Assembly (NCBI RefSeq): GCF_022012435.1
Contig: NZ_JAKLUA010000005.1
Location: 124,001 to 188,000, forward strand
Source of the DNA: Bradyrhizobium zhengyangense
Lineage (GTDB): Bacteria; Pseudomonadota; Alphaproteobacteria; Rhizobiales; Xanthobacteraceae
Reading direction: 5' to 3'
Length of the DNA stretch: 64,000 nt
Below, piece after piece: positions 1-8,187 of this stretch; positions within the stretch are counted from its first letter, which is position 1, and each line of letters starts with the position of its first letter. The notes beneath the pieces are model-generated. The model made no database searches and had not been told where the DNA came from. It saw only the letters and a list, made by a program, of their open reading frames with translations. The translations under genes were made by a program, and so were the position numbers.

Positions 1-43
1 TCCTCAAAAAGGATTGATCCGGCCGGCAAGGCGGGAACGAAAA

Positions 44-76
44 ACGCCCCCGGGAGACCGGGGGCGTGTTTGTTTT
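44..76 (+). terminator. rho-independent terminator
   Basis: A perfect 10-bp stem (44-53 pairs with 58-67), entirely GC in its core, encloses the loop GAGA and is followed by GTTTGTTTTT on the plus strand. This is a standard intrinsic terminator for a plus-strand gene lying left of the window. Four A residues just before the stem give a weaker T-run on the minus strand, so it may also serve rcdA, which ends at 170. Confidence 0.75.
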
Positions 77-83
77 TCCGCAT

Positions 84-162
84 GTCATTCCGGGGCGGTC
101 CGCGGGACCGAACCGGAATCTCGAGATTCCGGGTTCGATGCTTCGCATCGCCCCGGAATGAC
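84..162. repeat. palindromic intergenic repeat (GTCATTCCGGGG family)
   Basis: A 79-bp element is bounded by a perfect 12-bp inverted repeat, GTCATTCCGGGG at 84-95 and its complement at 151-162, with inner complementary segments around CGGAATCTCGAGATTCCG. Related copies lie at 22813-22904 and 54085-54173. All are intergenic. It resembles the REP-like palindromic units of rhizobial genomes; mobility is not shown. Confidence 0.7.
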
Positions 163-169
163 GAAAAGC

Positions 170-679
170 TTACCGCTCGAACGCGGCCTTCAATGCGTTG
201 AGGTGCGGCACCAGCGGGTTGCCGATCGCGATGTGGTCGGCCGGCGGGGTGTGGATCGAGCTATCGAGCCGGCGCACGCGGGTCTGCAGGCTCATCGAGC
301 GATGGATCAAATCCTGGAGCTGCGTCGGCAGCTTCTCGATGGTGTCGGAGGGACCGGGATCGGCGGCGGTGAGCTTGACCTTGGTCTTCTCGCGGTTGGC
401 CTGGACCAGCGTCATCTCGCCTTCCTTCACGGCACGGTGCAACAGCAGCCATGAGGCGAGCTGCATCAGGCGCGTGGTGAGGCGCATGCTCTCGGTCGCG
501 TAGGTGAGGCTGACGGCCCGGTCGAGCGCCTTGGCCTCGGTGCGGCCGGCACCGTCGAGATAAGCGGCGGTCTCTTCGACGAGATCCATGCCCTCGCGGA
601 ACAGGACGCCGAACGCCGCAGAATTGGTGAACCGCTCGCTGAGTTGAACGAGAGCGCCGTCGGCTTGCAAACGTTCCAT
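170..679 (-). CDS. rcdA: RcdA-family regulator of CtrA degradation (DUF1465)
   Basis: A 169-residue, mostly alpha-helical protein of the DUF1465 family. Caulobacter RcdA is an adaptor that helps bring the cell-cycle regulator CtrA to the ClpXP protease, together with CpdR and PopA. The three-helix core lies roughly at residues 10-120, with alternating hydrophobic helices such as LTTRLMQLASWLLLHRAV, followed by a charged linker and a second helical part. There is no signal peptide or membrane segment, as expected for a cytosolic adaptor. It starts at an ATG and is monocistronic here. The family call is good; the cell-cycle role is carried over from Caulobacter. Confidence 0.8.
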   Translation of the reverse strand: MERLQADGALVQLSERFTNSAAFGVLFREGMDLVEETAAYLDGAGRTEAKALDRAVSLTYATESMRLTTRLMQLASWLLLHRAVKEGEMTLVQANREKTKVKLTAADPGPSDTIEKLPTQLQDLIHRSMSLQTRVRRLDSSIHTPPADHIAIGNPLVPHLNALKAAFER

Positions 680-1025
680 GGTTAACGCCCCTTACGCAAC
701 TGTTTACCTGTCCGGCTTTTGCGCCGGCTTATGATGAACAAATCATTGCGCGGGGGGATCGCGGAGTCCAGCGGCAAGCGCGGATATGGTTTCCGCGGGT
801 CGTTCCGAGGAACTCAACCGGAAATGGAGGAAAAAAAGAGCCGCCGGAGACCGGCGGCTTTGAAAGTTGATAACAGGGAGGCGTCAAACAGAGTGGACAG
901 GAGCCACTCGGTGTCCAAACGAGGACAGTTCCAGTCATAAACTCGAAAGCTTAATGGTGCGTAAACGAACGATTATTTTGAGGGTTCGTTAGGCATGTCG
1001 GCCAGTGGACGAGTGTCTCTCCGTC
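680..1025. other. gene-free intergenic stretch
   Basis: No convincing gene lies between rcdA and the DUF1192 gene. This part holds the rcdA upstream region, a terminator hairpin at 831-859 and, further right, a palindromic repeat at 1026-1142. A 73-codon plus-strand frame at 719-940 crosses the hairpin and shows no recognisable protein features, so I do not call it. Confidence 0.5.
831..859 (-). terminator. rho-independent terminator, minus strand
   Basis: A perfect 9-bp stem AGCCGCCGG / CCGGCGGCT (839-847 with 851-859) has a three-base loop. Read on the minus strand it is followed by a run of seven T (complement of 831-837). It would end transcripts coming from the DUF1192 gene about 300 bp upstream. 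Only three T follow on the plus strand. Confidence 0.7.
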
Positions 1026-1142
1026 GTCGCCCCGGCGGCCGGGGCCCATAACCACGGGAGGCGTGGTCGCACGAGCAGGTAACTCGGAGTCATCGCCCAA
1101 TGACCTGCACGGAGTATGGGTCCCGGCCTTCGCCAGGACGAC
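1026..1142. repeat. palindromic intergenic repeat (GTCGTCCCGG family)
   Basis: The outer arms (1026-1050 and 1115-1142) are imperfectly complementary and match the 28-bp arms of the element at 48369-48490 (core CCCATA/TATGGG next to GGCCGGG). The centre differs. It lies just downstream of the DUF1192 gene. Confidence 0.6.
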
Positions 1143-1162
1143 AGACATTGGTTTGACGACGA

Positions 1163-1354
1163 CTACGTCTTGAAAAAGCTGTTCGCCGCATCGCGCGAGG
1201 AGCGCTTCTTGGTGGCGGCTTCTTCCAGTCTTGCGATCTCGGTCTTGAGCAAGGAGACGCGCTCGGTCAGTTCCTCGACCGACAACAGTGAGAGATCCTG
1301 TCCGATCTCGTGGGTGACCTTCTTGCGCGGGCGGTCGTCGTCTTCCATCGGCAT
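1163..1354 (-). CDS. DUF1192 family small protein
   Basis: A 63-residue charged cytosolic protein with the usual DUF1192 layout: an acidic start (MPMEDDDRPRKK), a conserved middle DLSLLSVEELTERVSLLK, and a coiled-coil tail rich in E, K and R. The start at 1354 is chosen because AGGAGG (1362-1367) lies 7 bases upstream; a longer frame reaching 1387 would read through that ribosome-binding site. It is divergent from the quinone oxidoreductase gene, with 127 bp between the starts. Function is unknown. Confidence 0.75.
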   Translation of the reverse strand: MPMEDDDRPRKKVTHEIGQDLSLLSVEELTERVSLLKTEIARLEEAATKKRSSRDAANSFFKT

Positions 1355-1481
1355 CGTCGTTCCTCCTGCGTCCGCCGACCGGACCACACCGCTTGATACA
1401 CGGCTTGGGCGGTTGCCAGTCCGGACTGCGCTGGCTAATCAAAGGCCTCGTTTCCCTCGCACCTTTGCTCAAGGACACATC

Positions 1482-2480
1482 ATGGACAAGCTGCCCGCGC
1501 AAATGACCGTGGTCGCCATCTCCAAGCCCGGTGGACCGGAGGTGCTGCTGCCGGAACGGCGGGCTGTGCCGCAGCCCGGTCCTGACGAGATCCTGGTCAA
1601 GGTGCAGGCCGCCGGCGTCAACCGGCCCGACGTGGCGCAGCGCTCCGGCGCCTATCCGCCACCACCCGGCGCCAGCGACCTGCCCGGCCTCGAGATCGCA
1701 GGTGAAGTGGTCGCGGTCGGCAGCAACGCCAAGCGGCACAAGATCGGCGACAAGATCATGTCGCTGGTCGCCGGCGGCGGTTATGCGCAGTATTGCATCG
1801 CACAGGACGCCCAGGCCATGAGCGTGCCCCCGGCCCTGTCGATTAGGGAAGCCGGTGCGCTGCCGGAAACCCTGATGACGGTCTGGCACAATGTGTTCGA
1901 GCGCGGCGGCCTGAAAGCCGGCGAGACGCTGCTGATCCACGGCGGCTCCTCAGGCATCGGCACCATGGCGATCCAGCTCGCGAAGGCGTTCGGTGCAAAG
2001 GTGTTCGTCACCGTCGGCTCGCAGGACAAGATCGACGCCTGCCTCAAGCTGGGGGCGGATCGTGCGATCAATTACAAAACCGAAGATTTCGTCACTGTGG
2101 TCAAGGAAGAAACCGACAAGGTCGGCGTCAACCTGATCCTCGACATGGTCGCCGGCGACTATGTCGATCGCAACTATGACGCCGCTGCCGTCGACGGCCG
2201 CATCGTGCAGATCGCGACCCTCAACGGCCCCAAGGTCAGCGTCAACATCGCCAAGGTGATGGTGAAGCGGTTGACCCATACCGGCTCGACCTTGCGTCCC
2301 CGTAGTAATGCGGACAAAGCGGCGATGGTCGCCGCGATAGAGGCGAAAGTGATGCCGCTTCTGCGCGAAGGCCGGGTCAAACCCCTGATGGACAGTGCTT
2401 TCCCGCTGGAAAAGGCCGCCGACGCACACCGGCGCATGGAGACCTCCGCACATATTGGCAAAATTGTGTTGGAGGTCTAG
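1482..2480 (+). CDS. NAD(P)H-quinone oxidoreductase, zinc-free MDR family
   Basis: A 332-residue medium-chain dehydrogenase/reductase of the quinone reductase / PIG3 type. The N-terminal GroES-like part carries VNRPDVAQRSGAYPPPPGAS and GLEIAGEVVAVG; the Rossmann part begins near residue 150 with LLIHGGSSGIGTMAIQLA, the family's NADPH-binding loop. Zinc-ligand cysteines are absent, as expected for quinone reductases. It probably reduces quinones or reactive enones in the cytosol. The ATG at 1482 is preceded by AAGGA with good spacing; in-frame sequence further upstream has no protein-like character. Substrate cannot be read from sequence. Confidence 0.85.
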   Translation: MDKLPAQMTVVAISKPGGPEVLLPERRAVPQPGPDEILVKVQAAGVNRPDVAQRSGAYPPPPGASDLPGLEIAGEVVAVGSNAKRHKIGDKIMSLVAGGGYAQYCIAQDAQAMSVPPALSIREAGALPETLMTVWHNVFERGGLKAGETLLIHGGSSGIGTMAIQLAKAFGAKVFVTVGSQDKIDACLKLGADRAINYKTEDFVTVVKEETDKVGVNLILDMVAGDYVDRNYDAAAVDGRIVQIATLNGPKVSVNIAKVMVKRLTHTGSTLRPRSNADKAAMVAAIEAKVMPLLREGRVKPLMDSAFPLEKAADAHRRMETSAHIGKIVLEV

Positions 2481-2646
2481 GCCGCTGGCCCATCAAACCG
2501 GGCGGAAACCCTTTGATTTTCTTGGCTTTCGTGGCATCTATCGCGAAACGCCGAACCACTTCCGTCCGGTCTGAAATCGTCTTTACGTGCCAGCCTTGCG
2601 TGCCGTTCCTGCACTCAGAGTTTGCGTCGAACGCGGAGAACTGACC

Positions 2647-5523
2647 TTGCGTCTGATCAGGTGCCTCGCGCCCATCGCGCTGGGCCTCATGATTCTTGTC
2701 GCCGCGTATCCCGCGCGCGCGCTCGACGCTGTCAGCGTCCGCAGCGACGCGCCCGCGATCGACCTCACCGGCGTGCTCGAGCATCAGCGCAGCGACGCAG
2801 ATCGCATCCAGGTCTCCACCGCGCCCGGCACCGACGGCATCGTCCGCCGCATCGAGGTGCGCGCCCGCGAGGGCGGCCAGAACTGGGTGGTGTTCGCGCT
2901 CGCCAACAACACCGACGATCAGCTCGACCGTCTGATTGTCGCTCCGCATTACCGCATCGTCTCCTCGGGACTGCTCTGGCCCGACCTCGGGCTGTCGCGC
3001 ATCGCGACCATTACGCCGTCGATCGGCGACCGGCCGGAACGCCAGGAAAGCGCGACGGCCGACGTGTTCCGCATCACGCTCGATCCCGGCGCCGTCGTCA
3101 CCTTCGTCGCGGAACTGCGCACCGACAAGCTGCCGCAGCTCTATCTGTGGGAACCGGAAGCCTACAAGGACAAGGTCAACTCGTTCACGCTGTACCAGGG
3201 CATCGTAATCGGCATCTCCGGCCTTTTGGCGCTCGTTCTCACGATTTTGTTCGTGGTGAAGGGCAGCATCATGTTCCCGGCGGCCGCAGCGCTGGCCTGG
3301 GCGGTGCTGGTCTATATCGGCGTCGATTTCGGCTTCTGGGGCAAGGTGCTCGACATGTCGAACAACGCCGAGCGCATCTGGCGCGCGGCGGGTGAAGCGA
3401 TATTGGCGGCGACGCTGCTGGTGTTCCTGTTCGCCTATCTCAATCTCAGTCGATGGCATGTGCGCTACTCGCACATCACGGTGGGTTGGCTCGCGTTCCT
3501 CGGCTCGTTGGTCGCGCTCGCGCTATTCGACCCGGCCGTCGCCTCCGGCATCGCACGCATCTCGCTGGTGCTGATCGCGTTCGCCGGCTTCGCGCTGATC
3601 GTCTATCTCTCTACCCATGGTTTCGACCGCGCGGTGCTGCTGATCCCGACCTGGTTCCTCCTGGTGGTCTGGGTGGTCGCGGCCGGCATGACGGTTGCGG
3701 GCTCCGTTACCAACGACATCGTCGGCCCTGCCCTGCTCGGCGGCCTCGTGCTGATCGTGATGCTGATCGGCTTCACCGTCATGCAGCACGCCTTCGCCGG
3801 CGGCGGCGCCACCACAGGCGTCGTCTCCGACATCGAACGCCGCGCGCTGGCGCTGGCGGGTTCCGGCGATCTGATCTGGGACTGGGACGTGTCCGCCGAC
3901 AAGGTTTTCACCAGCCCCGAGACGGAAGCCCTGCTCGGACTGAAGCGCGGCACGCTCGAAGGACCCGCGGCCTCGTGGCTAGAAGTGCTGCATCCGCTCG
4001 ACCAGGACCGTTTCCGTGCCGCGCTCGATAGCGTGCTCGACCAGCGCCGCGGCCGCCTGGTGCAGGATTTCCGCCTGCGTACCCCCGACGGTCATTTCAT
4101 GTGGTTCGCGCTGAAGGCGCGCCCGGTGGTCGGCTCCGACGGCGAGGTCTCGCGCGTGGTCGGTACGCTCACCGACGTCACCGAGCTTCGCAACGCGGAA
4201 GAGCGCCTGCTGCACGATTCCGTGCATGACAATCTCACGGGCCTGCCCAACCGCAAGCTGTTCATGGACCGGTTGGGCGCCGTCGCGCATTTCGCCAAGA
4301 CCATGCCGACGCTGCGGCCGACGCTGATGGTGATCGATCTCGACCGCTTCAAGCAGGTCAACGATTCCGTCGGCATCGCGGTCGGCGATTCCATCCTGCT
4401 GACGCTGGCCCGCCGCCTCACCCGCATCCTGAAGCCGCAGGACACGCTGGCGCGCCTCGCCGGCGACCAGTTCGGCCTGATCCTGCTCTCGGAGCAGGAC
4501 CCGGCGCGGATCACCAATTTCGCCGAGACCATCCGCAAGACCATCCGCGCGCCGATCGCCTTCAACGACCGCGAGATCTTCCTGACCGCCTCGATCGGCA
4601 TGGCGCTGTCCGATCCGCAAACCCAGCTCACGGACGAGATCATCAAGGACGCCGAGCTTGCGATGTATCATTCCAAGCGCATCGGCGGCGACCGCATCGA
4701 TGTCTACAAGCCGGCAATGCGCGCGCGGAAGACCGACCGCCTGACGCTGGAGAGCGAGCTGCGCCGCGCCATCGAGCGGCAGGAGCTCACCATCCTTTAC
4801 CAGCCGATCGTCCGGCTCGAGGATCGCTCAGTCGCCGGCTTCGAGGCACTGGTGCGCTGGGATCATCCAAAACTCGGGCGCATGGCGCCGTCGGAATTCA
4901 TCACGATCGCGGAAGAGACCGGCCTGATCGTCGATCTCGGCATGTTCGTGCTCGACCAGACCGCCAAGCAGCTTTCGATCTGGCAACGCGCGATGCGCTC
5001 GCGCGAGCCGATCTTCGCGTCCGTCAACGTCTCCTCGCGGCAGCTGCTGCGCCACGATTTGATTCACGATATCAGAACCGTGCTGTCGCGATCTTCAGTC
5101 GCGCGCGGCACGCTGAAGCTGGAATTGACGGAATCGCTGGTGATGGAGAATCCGGAGCACGCCGCGCAAATGCTGACGCGGATCCGCGAGCTCGGCACGG
5201 GGCTGTCGCTCGACGATTTCGGCACCGGCCATTCCTCGCTGGCCTATCTCCAGCGCTTCCCGTTCGACACCATCAAGATCGACCAGTCCTTCGTCCGCAC
5301 CACCAACCGCGGAACGCGGCCGGTGATCCTGAAGTCGATCATCGCGCTCGCGCATGATCTCGGCATGGACGTGGTGGCGGAAGGCGCCGAGACCGATTCC
5401 GACGCGGTCGAACTGTATCAATTGGGCTGCGAATACGCGCAGGGCTTCGCCTTCGGCGAGCCGATGGACGCGGATGCCGCGATGCGCCTGCTGACGGAAG
5501 TGCGGCTGGAAGCAGCGAGCTGA
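2647..5523 (+). CDS. 7TM-PAS-GGDEF-EAL protein, probable c-di-GMP phosphodiesterase
   Basis: A 958-residue membrane signalling protein. Order: signal peptide (RLIRCLAPIALGLMILVAA, cleavage near ARA), a periplasmic beta-rich domain to about residue 180, seven membrane helices (about 185-385) as in 7TMR-DISM receptors, a PAS domain (about 400-520), GGDEF (about 530-690) and EAL (about 710-950). The GGDEF site reads AGDQF (about 605-609), so cyclase activity is unlikely, though it may bind GTP as a regulator. The EAL site looks intact: EALVRW (about 733), NVSSRQL, ELTES, DDFGTG, IKID and EGAE. The TTG at 2647 is favoured because GGAG sits 8 bases upstream and the signal peptide then starts correctly; a GTG at 2587 is the alternative. 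The sensed ligand is unknown. Confidence 0.85.
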   Translation: MRLIRCLAPIALGLMILVAAYPARALDAVSVRSDAPAIDLTGVLEHQRSDADRIQVSTAPGTDGIVRRIEVRAREGGQNWVVFALANNTDDQLDRLIVAPHYRIVSSGLLWPDLGLSRIATITPSIGDRPERQESATADVFRITLDPGAVVTFVAELRTDKLPQLYLWEPEAYKDKVNSFTLYQGIVIGISGLLALVLTILFVVKGSIMFPAAAALAWAVLVYIGVDFGFWGKVLDMSNNAERIWRAAGEAILAATLLVFLFAYLNLSRWHVRYSHITVGWLAFLGSLVALALFDPAVASGIARISLVLIAFAGFALIVYLSTHGFDRAVLLIPTWFLLVVWVVAAGMTVAGSVTNDIVGPALLGGLVLIVMLIGFTVMQHAFAGGGATTGVVSDIERRALALAGSGDLIWDWDVSADKVFTSPETEALLGLKRGTLEGPAASWLEVLHPLDQDRFRAALDSVLDQRRGRLVQDFRLRTPDGHFMWFALKARPVVGSDGEVSRVVGTLTDVTELRNAEERLLHDSVHDNLTGLPNRKLFMDRLGAVAHFAKTMPTLRPTLMVIDLDRFKQVNDSVGIAVGDSILLTLARRLTRILKPQDTLARLAGDQFGLILLSEQDPARITNFAETIRKTIRAPIAFNDREIFLTASIGMALSDPQTQLTDEIIKDAELAMYHSKRIGGDRIDVYKPAMRARKTDRLTLESELRRAIERQELTILYQPIVRLEDRSVAGFEALVRWDHPKLGRMAPSEFITIAEETGLIVDLGMFVLDQTAKQLSIWQRAMRSREPIFASVNVSSRQLLRHDLIHDIRTVLSRSSVARGTLKLELTESLVMENPEHAAQMLTRIRELGTGLSLDDFGTGHSSLAYLQRFPFDTIKIDQSFVRTTNRGTRPVILKSIIALAHDLGMDVVAEGAETDSDAVELYQLGCEYAQGFAFGEPMDADAAMRLLTEVRLEAAS

Positions 5524-5543
5524 TCGTTCGACGCGCGAGGTGC

Positions 5544-5622
5544 CGTAGGGTGGGCAAAGGCGCACTTGCGCCGTGCCCACCATCCTGAAGACGTGGGCAC
5601 GCTTCGCTTTGCACACCCTACG
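5544..5622. repeat. palindromic intergenic repeat (CGTAGGGTGGGCAAAG family)
   Basis: A 79-bp element bounded by CGTAGGGTG...CACCCTACG, with inner complementary GTGGGCAC / GTGCCCAC segments. A second copy is at 20062-20154. Both are intergenic. It can fold into a long hairpin, but it has no T-run, so a terminator role is uncertain. Confidence 0.7.
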
Positions 5623-5745
5623 ATACTTAAGAGCGCCGCGGCCTCTCTATATCCACGCGTGAACCCATTCCGAGAACGTTGACCTGGATCAATGCCGTCT
5701 ACGGTCCGCGTGCACCGCATGTTGCGCCACTTGGAGGAAGTTCCA

Positions 5746-6180
5746 ATGCGCACATTGGCTTTGACGATTTTGGCCATAGGCATGCTCTTAGCATCAGGGC
5801 ATGCCCGGGCTCAGAGATATGATCCGGCTTATCCCGTTTGTCTGTACGTCGTCGCCTTCGGAGCTACCCCTTACTATCGATGCAGCTACCATACGATGGA
5901 CGAATGCAGGGCATCGGCCAACGGTCAGATGTGCGTCCTCAACCCGTACTACGGTGGTGCGACGGCGCCGATGAAAGAGAACAAGCGGCATGATCGTCGC
6001 CCGGTCGGATCAAGATCGGCCGCACACGCCGAGACCAGAGCGTATGTGCCACCTAGATCACCGATCCACTCCCGGTCCGCACCGTTCAATCAATCAAATG
6101 AACCGTATTACGGAGCTTCCCAAGGTTACGCGCCGGGCGAAAAACAACAATTTCTCGAAAGCGTGAGACGAAGCCTCTAG
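5746..6180 (+). CDS. DUF3551 family secreted small protein
   Basis: A 144-residue protein with a clear signal peptide (MRTLALTILAIGMLLASG, cleavage near ARA-Q). The mature N-terminus has the DUF3551 pattern: YPVCLYV, then YYRCSY, DECRA and CVLNPYY, giving four cysteines that could form two disulfides in the periplasm. The second half is low-complexity and rich in Ser, Pro, Arg and Tyr. The ATG at 5746 has a strong GGAGGAAG site upstream. DUF3551 proteins are typically abundant in Bradyrhizobium and have no known function. It appears to be a single-gene unit. Confidence 0.75.
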   Translation: MRTLALTILAIGMLLASGHARAQRYDPAYPVCLYVVAFGATPYYRCSYHTMDECRASANGQMCVLNPYYGGATAPMKENKRHDRRPVGSRSAAHAETRAYVPPRSPIHSRSAPFNQSNEPYYGASQGYAPGEKQQFLESVRRSL

Positions 6181-6268
6181 AGCGGGATTGTCAGGTTGAA
6201 TCGCGCAGCGGCGGGGACGTTCACCTCTCCCGTTTACGGAAGGGAACATACCGGACCAGGAAATCTCG

Positions 6269-6532
6269 CTACCTCCGCCGGTCGTTCTTCCGCTTCGTGA
6301 ACCGCACGCTCGCACCGTCAGGCATCCGCGTCGCCACGAAGCCCGCGGCGAGGCAGGCTTCGCGCTGCGGCATCTGGATATCGGGGCTGCGCAGGCTGTC
6401 CCACCATGACGCACGGTTGGCCGCGCGCGGCAGAGCAGCGCCGATGATCTCCTCGATCTGCTCGAAGGTCAGCACGAACTCCGCCTGCTTGTGCCGCATC
6501 AAGTAGTCACGTAGCGCATCGTATTCGTTCAC
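6269..6532 (-). CDS. hypothetical small protein, NEYDALRDYL family
   Basis: An 87-residue cytosolic protein starting with a GTG at 6532, which has GAGAGGA just upstream. The N-terminal part, NEYDALRDYLMRHKQAEFVL followed by FEQIEEIIG, LP and RASWW, is a pattern I associate with a small conserved family in bacteria (DUF7662-like, often with this Tyr/Trp layout). The C-terminus is basic. No catalytic motif is visible. It is convergent with the DUF3551 gene. Family recognition is from memory and tentative; function is unknown. Confidence 0.6.
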   Translation of the reverse strand: MNEYDALRDYLMRHKQAEFVLTFEQIEEIIGAALPRAANRASWWDSLRSPDIQMPQREACLAAGFVATRMPDGASVRFTKRKNDRRR

Positions 6533-6686
6533 GTCTGTCCTCTCGTCCGAAGCCCGGATCCAGCCGATCGGGCCTGCCAAAAATCGCTAGCCGGATAAAC
6601 CATTCCTTAACTCATCGCGGCGGTGCCGTCGCGGCTTAAACACTGAGCAAGCTTTCAGGCGCATCCACTAGTATCGGGAGCAAAGG

Positions 6687-8183
6687 ATGCTGTCTGGATG
6701 GCGCAAAGCCAAGGCCCGCCGGCCCTGGCGTATCTCGGCAAAGCTGTTGATCATCACGTCCGTCGTGACGGTGATCGGCTTTTCCGCCATTTGCGTCAAC
6801 GTCATGCTGGACATGCGCCGCGGCGAGGAGGCGCTGGCCCGCCAGACGCTGGAAAACCTGGCCACCTCGATCGACGCCGACATCAGCCGCAACATCGATA
6901 TCTACGACCTCTCCCTAAAGGCGGTCGTCAACAACATGCTGCTGCCCGAACTCGCCACGGTCTCGAGATCGGTCCGTCAGCTCATCCTGTTCGATCATGC
7001 GACCACGGCTCGGCATTTCGGTGCCATCCAGGTGTTCGATGCCGACGGCAGGCTGACCATCGACGCCTCGACACTGGATCCGCAAGCCGAGAACCGCACC
7101 GACGAAGAGTATTTCCGAATTCATCGCGACAATCCGGACGTCGGACTGTTCATTAGCCGTCCGATGCTGTTCCGCGGCGCCTTTTCGATCGTGCTGAGCC
7201 GGCGCATCAGCGATACCGACGGCGGCTTCATGGGGGTCGTGGCCGGCTCGATCCGCTACACCTATTTCCACGAACTGTTCGAGCGGCTGAGCCTCGACCC
7301 CGAGGACACCATCACCGTGCTCAAGCGCGACCGCACCATCATGATGCGGCGGCCGTTTGATCTCGACATCATCGGCAAGAATCTGGGAACGCAGCAGAAC
7401 TGGAAACCTGACAATCTCAGGGCCGGCGGGTCCTACGCCGGTAAGGGGCCGGTGGATGTGACGCCGCGCCTTTACGTGCGCAGCAGCGGCTCCGGCCCGT
7501 TGTTTGTCGTGGCAGGCAAGCCGCTGAGCGCGGTGTTCTCATTGTGGCAGAGAGAAGCGCTGCGCATCGGCGCCGTGGTGCTGATGCTGTCCCTGTTCGT
7601 GCTGGGCTCGGCCATCGTGCTCGCCCGCGAGATCGGCCGGCGCGCGGATGCCGAAAGCAGGCTCGAGGAGATGGCGACGACCGACGCGCTCACGGGCCTG
7701 CGCAACCGCCGCAAGTTCGACCAGGTCATCGACATGGAATGGCGGCGCGCCATGCGCCAGAAGACGCAGGTCGCGCTGCTGATGATCGATGCCGATCACT
7801 TCAAGGCCTACAACGACACGTTCGGTCACCAGGCCGGCGACCAGGTGCTGGTCGGCATCGCCATCTGCATCTCGGATTCGGTGCGCCGCGCCGGCGACTG
7901 CGCCGCGCGCTATGGCGGCGAGGAGTTCGCCGTGCTGCTGCCGAACACGTCGGCCACCGACGCGTTCAGGATCGCCGAGACCATTCGTGCCAAGGTGCTG
8001 GGCTGGTCCGATCGCGGCGCGGGATCGACCGTCTCCTGCGGCGTCGCCAGCCTCGCGCCCACTGCTGGCACGGACTGGGCCGTGCTGGTCGCCGCCGCTG
8101 ACAAGGCGCTCTATGCCGCAAAAGCCGGCGGCCGCAACCAGTCGGTGGTGGCAAGCTTGGCGCAGCTGTCGCTGGTGGCGTGA
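6687..8183 (+). CDS. membrane diguanylate cyclase with periplasmic Cache sensor
   Basis: A 498-residue protein: cytosolic N-terminus, membrane helix (about 20-42), periplasmic double-Cache-like domain (about 45-290, with DEEYFRIHRDNPDVGLFISRP typical of such sensors), a second helix (about 298-318) and a GGDEF domain to the end. The active site GGEEF lies near residues 410-414. The allosteric I-site RAGD (about 401-404) lies five residues upstream, so product inhibition by c-di-GMP is expected. It makes c-di-GMP from GTP in response to an unknown small ligand. The ATG at 6687 has GGGAG 6 bases upstream. It is convergent with galU, with a 4-bp gap. Confidence 0.9.
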   Translation: MLSGWRKAKARRPWRISAKLLIITSVVTVIGFSAICVNVMLDMRRGEEALARQTLENLATSIDADISRNIDIYDLSLKAVVNNMLLPELATVSRSVRQLILFDHATTARHFGAIQVFDADGRLTIDASTLDPQAENRTDEEYFRIHRDNPDVGLFISRPMLFRGAFSIVLSRRISDTDGGFMGVVAGSIRYTYFHELFERLSLDPEDTITVLKRDRTIMMRRPFDLDIIGKNLGTQQNWKPDNLRAGGSYAGKGPVDVTPRLYVRSSGSGPLFVVAGKPLSAVFSLWQREALRIGAVVLMLSLFVLGSAIVLAREIGRRADAESRLEEMATTDALTGLRNRRKFDQVIDMEWRRAMRQKTQVALLMIDADHFKAYNDTFGHQAGDQVLVGIAICISDSVRRAGDCAARYGGEEFAVLLPNTSATDAFRIAETIRAKVLGWSDRGAGSTVSCGVASLAPTAGTDWAVLVAAADKALYAAKAGGRNQSVVASLAQLSLVA

Positions 8184-8187
8184 GCGG

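Noticed and set aside
84..162. tRNA-like GGGTTCGA sequence
   Set aside because: It belongs to a palindromic repeat; there is no cloverleaf or CCA-end pattern around it.
680..740. Possible CtrA site (TTAA-N7-TTAA) upstream of rcdA
   Set aside because: Only TTAA with a poor second half (TTAC at the wrong spacing) is present.
951..1940. Long open minus-strand frame (329 codons) over the DUF1192 and quinone oxidoreductase genes
   Set aside because: It lies antisense to a clear quinone oxidoreductase and has no family-like sequence; GC-rich third positions keep such frames open.
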